From: an uncultured Paracoccus sp.
Lineage (GTDB): Bacteria; Pseudomonadota; Alphaproteobacteria; Rhodobacterales; Rhodobacteraceae
Direction of reading: 5' to 3'
DNA: 9,395 bases
Assembly (NCBI GenBank): GCA_937859005.1
Contig: CALLYR010000480.1
Span: forward strand, 1 to 9,395
Under the pieces are notes generated by a model. That model had not been told where the DNA came from, made no database searches, and was given only the letters and a program-made list of their open reading frames with translations. Position numbers and translations under genes: made by a program. Below are positions 4,454 to 9,395 of this stretch, one piece after another; within the stretch, counting starts at the first letter, position 1; every line of letters starts with the position of its first letter.

Positions 4454-4878
4454 CGCAGCACCCCGGCAAGGCCGCCGTCACCGCCATCCGACGGATGGTT
4501 GCGCCCGTCCGTCACCGGCAGTTCAGCGAAGTCGAACGGGCTGACGCCGTTCAGGCAGGCGACGTTGACGCTGTATTCGCGAGGGTTCGACCGGCGCTGA
4601 TGGTGCGTAAAGATCCCGCAGTGCCGGCAGAAATGATGCCGCGCCGTGCCGGTGTTGAACCGGTATTCGGCCAGCATCTTCACGCCCGAGAGGATCTCGA
4701 ACGCCCCGGCTGGGGCGCTGACCACGGCCGCACCCCGCATCCGGCACAGCGAACAGTCGCATCGATGCGACGAACGCAGGCCGTCCGCCAGCCGCACGCG
4801 AAACCGGACCCGCCCGCAATGACAGGCTCCCTCGGCCAGTTGCATGTCCGGGTCCGGTCCGCCCTCGACCATCCGCAT
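4432..4878 (-). CDS. GFA-fold zinc protein (CENP-V/GFA domain family)
   Basis: A 148-residue single-domain protein with all zinc ligands of the GFA fold: C19-x-C21 in GACHCGRVRF, C40-x-C42-x2-C45 in HRCDCSLC and C84-x2-C87 in HFCRHCGIF. The family is named for the glutathione-dependent formaldehyde-activating enzyme Gfa of Paracoccus denitrificans. Most members have unknown substrates and Gfa's enzymatic role has been questioned, so no reaction is assigned. The first ATG (4876-4878) gives MRMVEGG; the second (4872) or a third (4845, MQLAEGACHC) are possible starts, and the ribosome site (GGGGTG) is poor. The start is 11 bases after the stop of the UPF0173 hydrolase, so the two form a minus-strand operon. 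The 3' end lies inside the rlmJ coding end. Confidence 0.88.
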   Translation of the reverse strand: MRMVEGGPDPDMQLAEGACHCGRVRFRVRLADGLRSSHRCDCSLCRMRGAAVVSAPAGAFEILSGVKMLAEYRFNTGTARHHFCRHCGIFTHHQRRSNPREYSVNVACLNGVSPFDFAELPVTDGRNHPSDGGDGGLAGVLRYEPIRR

Positions 4879-4889
4879 GGGTCACCCCG

Positions 4890-5582
4890 TTACAGTTCGA
4901 TCGCTTCCAGGATCTGCGGCTCGATCACCCGCACCCCCGGCAACCCCGCCTTCAGCGCCGAGGCATCCTGCGCCAGCAGCGGAAAGGTCCGGTAATGGCA
5001 GGGGATGACGGTCCGGAAATCGAAATAGCGTTTCGCCGCATAGGCCGCGCGTTTCATGTCCATGGTGAAATGCCCGCCCGCGGCCAGGATGCCGATGTCG
5101 GGCCGGTGGTAATCGCCCATCCAGTCCATGTCGGCCATGATGTCGGTATCGCCGCTGGCATAGATGGTGTGCCCCTCGCCCGCGATCATATAGCCCGACT
5201 CGTGGCCTGCATAGACCGGCCCGCTCTTGCCGTCGATCGACGAGGAATGCGCGGCATTGACCATCGTGACCTTGGCCCCGCCCAGATCCACCGTGCCGCC
5301 CTTGTTGAAGCCAATGCCCTCGATCCTCTCGGAGGTCTGCCAGAAATTGACCAGGTCATAGATGCCGACGACGGGAATCTTCTGCGCCTTCGCGATGGCC
5401 AGCGCGTCGCCGGTGTGATCGCCATGCCCGTGGGTCAGCAGGATATGGGTCGCATCCCGCACCGCCTCGTCCCGCCGCTTTTCGGGAAACATCGGATTGC
5501 CGGTCAGCCACGGATCCAGCAGGATCACCGCCCGCTCGATCTCGATCCGGAATCCCGAATGGCCCAGCCATGTCAGTTTCAT
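4890..5582 (-). CDS. UPF0173 family metal-dependent hydrolase (metallo-beta-lactamase fold)
   Basis: A 230-residue soluble protein of the metallo-beta-lactamase superfamily, UPF0173 branch, starting MKLTWLGHSGFRIE. Metal ligands are visible: H51-x-H53-x-D55-H56 in THGHGDHTGD, H112 in AAHSSS, D145 in SGDTD and H196 in PCHYRTFP; GGHFTMD (169-175) is also family-typical. The substrate of the family is unknown, so no reaction is given. An upstream ATG (5586-5588, giving MAMKL) abuts GGAGG with no spacing, while the second ATG (5580-5582) is six bases away and begins exactly at the conserved N-terminus. It is the first gene of a two-gene minus-strand operon with the GFA protein and is divergent from gatC, 94 bp away. 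Confidence 0.9.
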   Translation of the reverse strand: MKLTWLGHSGFRIEIERAVILLDPWLTGNPMFPEKRRDEAVRDATHILLTHGHGDHTGDALAIAKAQKIPVVGIYDLVNFWQTSERIEGIGFNKGGTVDLGGAKVTMVNAAHSSSIDGKSGPVYAGHESGYMIAGEGHTIYASGDTDIMADMDWMGDYHRPDIGILAAGGHFTMDMKRAAYAAKRYFDFRTVIPCHYRTFPLLAQDASALKAGLPGVRVIEPQILEAIEL

Positions 5583-5588
5583 CGCCAT

Positions 5589-5593
5589 CCTCC
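5589..5593 (-). promoter_or_regulatory. Ribosome binding site deciding the UPF0173 start
   Basis: GGAGG on the minus strand ends six bases before ATG at 5582 and directly touches the other candidate ATG at 5588. This spacing favours the shorter 230-residue protein. Confidence 0.7.
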
Positions 5594-5622
5594 ACCGCTT
5601 GGCGCAGGCAGGCTAGCGCGGC

Positions 5623-5651
5623 TTGCAGGGCTGGTCCACCGGCGGTAAACC
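5623..5651 (+). promoter_or_regulatory. Possible promoter of the gatCA operon
   Basis: TTGCAG (5623-5628), a 17-bp spacer and TAAACC (5646-5651), about 25 bases before the gatC start. The match to a sigma-70 promoter is moderate, but position and spacing are right and the divergent gap holds nothing better. Confidence 0.35.
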
Positions 5652-5676
5652 CCGGCCTCAGCGAAAGGAACCCCGC

Positions 5677-5964
5677 ATGTCCATCTCTGAGGCCGAGGCT
5701 CGCAAGGTCGCGCATCTGGCGCGGATCGCCGTCGCCGACGACGCGCTGCCGGCGCTGGCGGCGGAACTGAACGGCATCCTGCATTTCATGGAACAACTGA
5801 ACGAAGTCGATGTCGAAGGCGTCGAGCCGATGACCGGCGTCGAACGGATGCGCCTGAAACGGCGGGCCGACGTCGTCACCGACGGCGGCATGGCCGATGC
5901 GATCCTGAAGAACGCGCCCGACGCGCGCGAAGGCTTCTTTGCCGTGCCCAAGGTGGTGGAATGA
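5677..5964 (+). CDS. gatC: Aspartyl/glutamyl-tRNA(Asn/Gln) amidotransferase subunit C
   Basis: GatC is the small subunit that wraps around GatA and links it to GatB in the GatCAB complex, which turns Glu-tRNA(Gln) and Asp-tRNA(Asn) into Gln- and Asn-tRNA. The 95 residues show the family pattern: MSISEAEARKVAHLARIAV at the N-terminus, ELNGILHFMEQLNEVDVEGVEP (about 29-50) and the C-terminal APDAREGFFAVPKVVE. ATG at 5677 has AAAGGA seven bases upstream; an in-frame ATG at 5623 would add 18 unconserved residues. The stop overlaps the gatA start in ATGA (5961-5964), implying coupled translation. Confidence 0.96.
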   Translation: MSISEAEARKVAHLARIAVADDALPALAAELNGILHFMEQLNEVDVEGVEPMTGVERMRLKRRADVVTDGGMADAILKNAPDAREGFFAVPKVVE

Positions 5965-7442
5965 CCGAGTTGAACCGCCTGACCATCGCCGAGGCGCGCG
6001 ACCGCCTGCGCGCGCGCGACATCTCGGCCTCCGATCTGACCGACGCCTGCCTGAGCGCCATCAACCGGGCAGGGGCACTGAACGCTTTCGTCCACCACAC
6101 CCCTGACATTGCGCGGACGCAGGCCGCCGCCGCCGACGAACGGCTGCGCGCGGGCGATGCCCCCGCCATGTGCGGGATTCCGGTAGGGATCAAGGACCTG
6201 TTCTGCACCCGCGGCGTGCCGTCCCAGGCCGCCAGCCGGATTCTGGAAGGCTTCCTGCCCGAATACGAATCGACCGTCACGCAGAACCTGTTCGACGCAG
6301 GCGCGGTGATGCTGGGCAAGCTGAACATGGACGAATTCGCCATGGGCTCGTCCAACGAATCCAGCGTCTATGGCGACGTGGTGAACCCGTGGAAAGTGGA
6401 CGACCGCCAACTGACCCCCGGCGGCTCGTCCGGCGGCTCGGCTGCGGCGGTGGCGGCCGACCTGTGCCTTGCCGCGACCGGCACCGACACCGGCGGCTCG
6501 ATCCGCCAGCCCGCCGCCTTCACCGGCATCGTGGGGCTGAAGCCGACCTATGGCCGCGTCTCGCGCTGGGGCACGATCGCCTTTGCCTCCTCGCTCGACC
6601 AGGCCGGGCCGATGACCCGGACGGTTCGCGACGCCGCGATCATGCTGGGCGCGATGGCCTCGGTCGATCCGAAGGATTCGACCTCCGCCGACCGCCCCGT
6701 CGAGGACTATGAGGCGGCGCTGACCGGCGACATCCGCGGCAAGCGGATCGGCATTCCCCGCGAATACCGCATGGACGGGATGCCTGCGGAAATCGACGCG
6801 CTGTGGCAAAAGGGCGCCGAGATGCTGCGCGACGCCGGCGCCGAGATCGTGGACATCTCGCTGCCGCACACCAGATACGCGCTTCCCGCCTATTACGTCA
6901 TCGCCCCTGCCGAGGCGTCGTCGAACCTCGCCCGCTATGACGGCGTGCGTTACGGGCGGCGCGCGAAACTGTCCGCGGGCGACGGCGTGACCGAGATGTA
7001 TGAAAGGACCCGCGCCGAAGGCTTCGGCCCCGAGGTCCAGCGCCGCGTGATGATCGGCACCTATGTGCTGTCCGCAGGCTTCTATGACGCCTATTACAAC
7101 CGCGCCCGCAAGGTCCGCGCGCTCATCAAGCGCGACTTCGACCAGGCCTTCGCGCAAGGAATCGACACGATCCTGACGCCCGCCACCCCTTCGGCGGCCT
7201 TCGCGCTCGGCTCGATGGACGCGGCCGACCCGGTCGAAATGTATCTCAACGACGTGTTCACCGTGACGGTGAATCTTGCGGGGCTGCCGGGCCTGGCCCT
7301 GCCGGTCGGGCTGGATGCCCAAGGCCTGCCGCTGGGACTGCAACTGATCGGCCGTCCCTGGGACGAAGGCAATCTGCTGAACCATGGCGCGGTGCTGGAA
7401 AAGGCCGCCGGATTTGTCGCCAAGCCCCACCACTGGTGGTAG
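5961..7442 (+). CDS. gatA: Aspartyl/glutamyl-tRNA(Asn/Gln) amidotransferase subunit A
   Basis: GatA is the glutaminase subunit of GatCAB: it releases ammonia from glutamine and passes it to GatB. The 493 residues have the normal family length. The amidase-signature catalytic triad is visible: K78 in PVGIKDLF, cis-Ser S156 in TPGGSSGGSAAAVAA and nucleophile S180 in GTDTGGSIRQPAAF. Other conserved parts are LNMDEFAMGSSNESS (121-135), GLKPTYGRVSRWG and GLPGLALPVGL near the C-terminus. It starts at ATG 5961, overlapping the gatC stop by four bases. gatB is absent, so the complex is encoded at two loci. The next gene begins 28 bases downstream on the same strand. Confidence 0.97.
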   Translation: MTELNRLTIAEARDRLRARDISASDLTDACLSAINRAGALNAFVHHTPDIARTQAAAADERLRAGDAPAMCGIPVGIKDLFCTRGVPSQAASRILEGFLPEYESTVTQNLFDAGAVMLGKLNMDEFAMGSSNESSVYGDVVNPWKVDDRQLTPGGSSGGSAAAVAADLCLAATGTDTGGSIRQPAAFTGIVGLKPTYGRVSRWGTIAFASSLDQAGPMTRTVRDAAIMLGAMASVDPKDSTSADRPVEDYEAALTGDIRGKRIGIPREYRMDGMPAEIDALWQKGAEMLRDAGAEIVDISLPHTRYALPAYYVIAPAEASSNLARYDGVRYGRRAKLSAGDGVTEMYERTRAEGFGPEVQRRVMIGTYVLSAGFYDAYYNRARKVRALIKRDFDQAFAQGIDTILTPATPSAAFALGSMDAADPVEMYLNDVFTVTVNLAGLPGLALPVGLDAQGLPLGLQLIGRPWDEGNLLNHGAVLEKAAGFVAKPHHWW

Positions 7443-7470
7443 GCTGACCCGACAGCGCGAGGAGACGACG

Positions 7471-8049
7471 ATGCGAGGCCTGTTCCTGATTCCCATTCTC
7501 GCGCTTGCCGCCTGCACGGGCGAAAACAGCGGCTGGAATCCGAACTACCAGATGATGCAGACGCCTTACGGCACCTATCTGCGCGCGCGAGAAGCGGCGC
7601 TGACCGGATTCCGGGCGGAACCGCCGCAGGTAATCCCGGTCACCCTTCCGGTCCGCGCGCCTACGCCTCAGGAAATCGCCGGCCCAAAACCGGTCCGCAT
7701 CGCCGGCCACGTCCCGGCGGTCAGGGGCGGCACGACGACCGTGGCCGTTGTCTCCGCGCCCGCCACCGCTCCGCGCCCCATTACGGAAACAGGTCCCTAT
7801 CCCGGTTCGACCTCCGTGCTGGTGAACTATGCCAACTCGGCCCGCCACACGCCGGGCACAACCATCTGGCCCCGCACGAATCCCCGGGATGCCCGCAGCA
7901 TCTGCGCCCGCTATCCGTCGCCCGCCACGGCGCAGACCGCGTTCCTTGCAAAGGGCGGCCCGACGCAGGATCCGGCCGGCATGGACCCTGACGGCGACGG
8001 CTTCGTCTGCGGCTGGAATCCCGCCTCTTACCGCTCCGACCCGTTGTGA
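7471..8049 (+). CDS. Small lipoprotein with Excalibur-like C-terminal motif
   Basis: A 192-residue protein of unknown function. It starts with a lipoprotein signal, MRGLFLIPILALAAC, with lipobox LAAC and lipidated C15. The residue after Cys is Thr, not Asp, which would allow outer-membrane sorting. The middle (about 45-135) is rich in Pro, Ala, Thr and Val and probably extended or disordered. The C-terminus has C145 in ARSICARYPS and DPDGDGFVC (172-180), with D172, D174, D176 and C180. This resembles the Excalibur motif (DxDxDGxxCE), a putative extracellular calcium-binding element with a cysteine pair, though the final Glu is replaced by Gly. ATG at 7471 has GAGGAG six bases upstream. It lies 28 bases after gatA and its stop overlaps the next gene's GTG start by four bases. 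Confidence 0.82.
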   Translation: MRGLFLIPILALAACTGENSGWNPNYQMMQTPYGTYLRAREAALTGFRAEPPQVIPVTLPVRAPTPQEIAGPKPVRIAGHVPAVRGGTTTVAVVSAPATAPRPITETGPYPGSTSVLVNYANSARHTPGTTIWPRTNPRDARSICARYPSPATAQTAFLAKGGPTQDPAGMDPDGDGFVCGWNPASYRSDPL

Positions 8050-9041
8050 GCTTCCCTTCGCCGAACCACGGCGAACGGCGCGGCACAAACGCGCCGGACA
8101 TGATCGTGCTGCACTGTACCGGCATGGCCGACACGGCCGCCGCCCGCGCGCGCCTCTGCGACCCCGCTGCTGAAGTCTCGGCCCACTGGCTGGTCCTTGA
8201 GGATGGCCGGACCGAGGCGCTGGTGCCCGAAGACCGCCGCGCCTGGCACGCAGGGGCCGGCTCGTGGTGCGGCCGGTCCGATGTCAATTCCCACAGCATC
8301 GGGGTCGAGATCGCCAATCCGGGCGACTGCCCCTTTCCCGCCGCCCAGATGGACTCCGTCGAGCGCCTGCTCGCCAGGATCATGACCCGCTGGTCGATTC
8401 CCGCCCAGCGGGTCATCGCCCATTCCGACATGGCCCCCGACCGCAAGACCGATCCGGGGCCGCGCTTCGACTGGCGCCGTCTGGCCCGCGGGGGCCTTGC
8501 CCTCTGGGCAGACGATCCGGGATCGGGTGACGCAGATCCGCTTGGCAAAACGCTCGATGCGCTCGGCTACCCCCCCGGTGCACCCCCAAACCGCCTGCGC
8601 GCCTTTCGCCTGCGCCACCGTCACTGGGGCCGCGGCCCGGAATGCGCCGCCGACCGCCGCACCGCGGCCGCGCTGCTTGCCCTCATTTCCGGCCGGGAAA
8701 AGCCAATGCTCATCTACAAGATTTTCCGCCAATCCGAATGGCAGGCGCTGTCGGCCGCGGGCCGCACCGATGGCGCCCCTGTCGACCTGCAGGACGGCTT
8801 CATCCATTTCTCGACCGCCGAACAGGCCCCCGGAACCCTGCAACGCCATTTCCCGGGCGAAACCGGTCTGCAACTCGTCGCCTGCGATACCGACATCTTG
8901 GGCAATGCGCTGCGCTGGGAGCCCTCGCGCGGCGGCGCCCTGTTTCCGCATCTCTACCGCCCGCTCGACCTTGCGGACGTGCTCTGGTCGCGCCCTATCC
9001 CTGATGGCGCCATCAATCTGCCGCTGGAAAACCGCGCATGA
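8046..9041 (+). CDS. N-acetylmuramoyl-L-alanine amidase (AmpD/AmiD type) fused to a DUF952 domain
   Basis: One open frame of 331 residues with two families end to end. Residues 1-150 are an Amidase_2 zinc amidase that cleaves the lactyl-amide bond between muramic acid and peptide: zinc ligands H23 (IVLHCTGM), H126 and D136 (AHSDMAPDRKTDPGPRFDW), with E88 and K134 in catalytic positions. Residues about 160-215 resemble a peptidoglycan-binding helical domain as in AmiD. Residues 221-331 start MLIYKIFRQSEW and contain DGFIHFSTAEQ and FPHLYRPLDL, typical of DUF952. No signal peptide is seen, so a cytosolic muropeptide-recycling role is likeliest. Start GTG 8046 overlaps the lipoprotein stop (GTGA) with no clear Shine-Dalgarno. 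An internal ATG at 8706 could also yield DUF952 alone. The stop overlaps pyrD (ATGA). Confidence 0.85.
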   Translation: MSFPSPNHGERRGTNAPDMIVLHCTGMADTAAARARLCDPAAEVSAHWLVLEDGRTEALVPEDRRAWHAGAGSWCGRSDVNSHSIGVEIANPGDCPFPAAQMDSVERLLARIMTRWSIPAQRVIAHSDMAPDRKTDPGPRFDWRRLARGGLALWADDPGSGDADPLGKTLDALGYPPGAPPNRLRAFRLRHRHWGRGPECAADRRTAAALLALISGREKPMLIYKIFRQSEWQALSAAGRTDGAPVDLQDGFIHFSTAEQAPGTLQRHFPGETGLQLVACDTDILGNALRWEPSRGGALFPHLYRPLDLADVLWSRPIPDGAINLPLENRA

Positions 9042-9395
9042 ACGTCATCGAACGCGCAGGCCTTGCCACGCTGCACCGGCTCGACCCCGAACGCGCCCAT
9101 GACCTGTCGCTGCGCGCGCTTCGCACGGGGTTGGTGCCGCTGCCCGGCGCGCCGTTCAGCAGCCCGCGCCTGCGCATCGCATTGGCCGGGCTCGACCTGC
9201 CCAATCCCGTGGGCCTTGCCGCGGGTTATGACAAGAACGCCGTCGCCGTGGGCGCCCTGACCCGCGCCGGTTTCGGTTTCATCGAGGTCGGCGCCGCGAC
9301 CCCCCGGCCCCAGCCCGGCAACCCTCGGCCGCGTCTGTTCCGGCTGACCCAGGATCAGGCGATCATCAACCGCTTCGGCTTCAACAACGACGGCG
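9038..9395 (+). CDS. pyrD: Dihydroorotate dehydrogenase (quinone), type 2, 5' part only
   Basis: PyrD oxidises dihydroorotate to orotate in pyrimidine synthesis. 119 residues are visible; the rest (family about 340-360) lies past the right edge. The N-terminal helix region MNVIERAGLATLHRLDPERAHDLSL is the membrane-associating extension of type 2 enzymes, which pass electrons from FMN to quinone. Conserved FMN-barrel parts follow: NPVGLAAGYDKNA (56-68), GFGFIEVGAATPRPQPGNPRPRLFRL and INRFGFNNDG. ATG 9038 overlaps the stop of the amidase-DUF952 gene by four bases, so it is the downstream member of the gatCA-lipoprotein-amidase operon. Confidence 0.96.
   Translation, partial: MNVIERAGLATLHRLDPERAHDLSLRALRTGLVPLPGAPFSSPRLRIALAGLDLPNPVGLAAGYDKNAVAVGALTRAGFGFIEVGAATPRPQPGNPRPRLFRLTQDQAIINRFGFNNDG

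Noticed and set aside
5583..5597. Specific targeting of the UPF0173 ribosome site (GGAGGA) or the lipoprotein site (GAGGAG) by the array loops
   Set aside because: Only six contiguous pairs, which any strong Shine-Dalgarno would give; no evidence of specificity to neighbours.
5658..7517. 619-residue minus-strand frame opposite gatC/gatA
   Set aside because: His/Arg/Gly-rich translation with no family motifs; it is an antisense shadow caused by high GC content over gatA.

Overview
The window reads as a chromosomal segment of a high-GC alphaproteobacterium of the Rhodobacterales, most likely a Paracoccus or close relative. The basis is gene content and protein style: MraZ starting MARRFRG, a long mraZ leader with its own terminator, a type 2 PyrD, RlmJ starting MLSYQHAYHAGN, plus strong GC bias at third codon positions. 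All protein calls come from motifs read by eye; no database search was possible.

Layout. Positions 1-1318 (minus strand) hold the start of the division and cell-wall (dcw) cluster: mraZ followed by rsmH, which runs off the left edge. Positions 1319-1964 have no gene. They hold a long mraZ leader with a strong intrinsic terminator, an overlapping alternative hairpin and a row of 10-bp-spaced TGGG repeats that look like the MraZ operator. This matches the UpsM small-RNA arrangement known from Rhodobacter sphaeroides. Positions 1965-3065 (minus) encode the Fe-S carrier ATPase Mrp/ApbC. Positions 3066-3670 are again gene-free: an AT-rich divergent promoter zone, then seven consecutive hairpins, most showing CCTCCTCCC in the loop, ending in a terminator. 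This is a CcsR/cuckoo-type small-RNA array. Positions 3671-4453 (plus) encode RlmJ. It converges on, and overlaps by 22 bp, a minus-strand pair: a GFA-fold zinc protein and a UPF0173 metallo-hydrolase.

Positions 5677-9395 (plus) form a compact unit: gatC, gatA, a small lipoprotein with an Excalibur-like C-terminus, an AmpD/AmiD-type amidase fused in frame to a DUF952 domain, and pyrD, which runs off the right edge. Several junctions are 4-nt start/stop overlaps, so translational coupling is likely. GatC and GatA are two of the three subunits of the tRNA-dependent amidotransferase; gatB is not in the window.

The protein genes are mostly housekeeping. The unusual content is in the two gene-free stretches: the seven-hairpin anti-Shine-Dalgarno array and the mraZ leader with mutually exclusive hairpins. 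The amidase-DUF952 fusion is the most notable protein-level feature.
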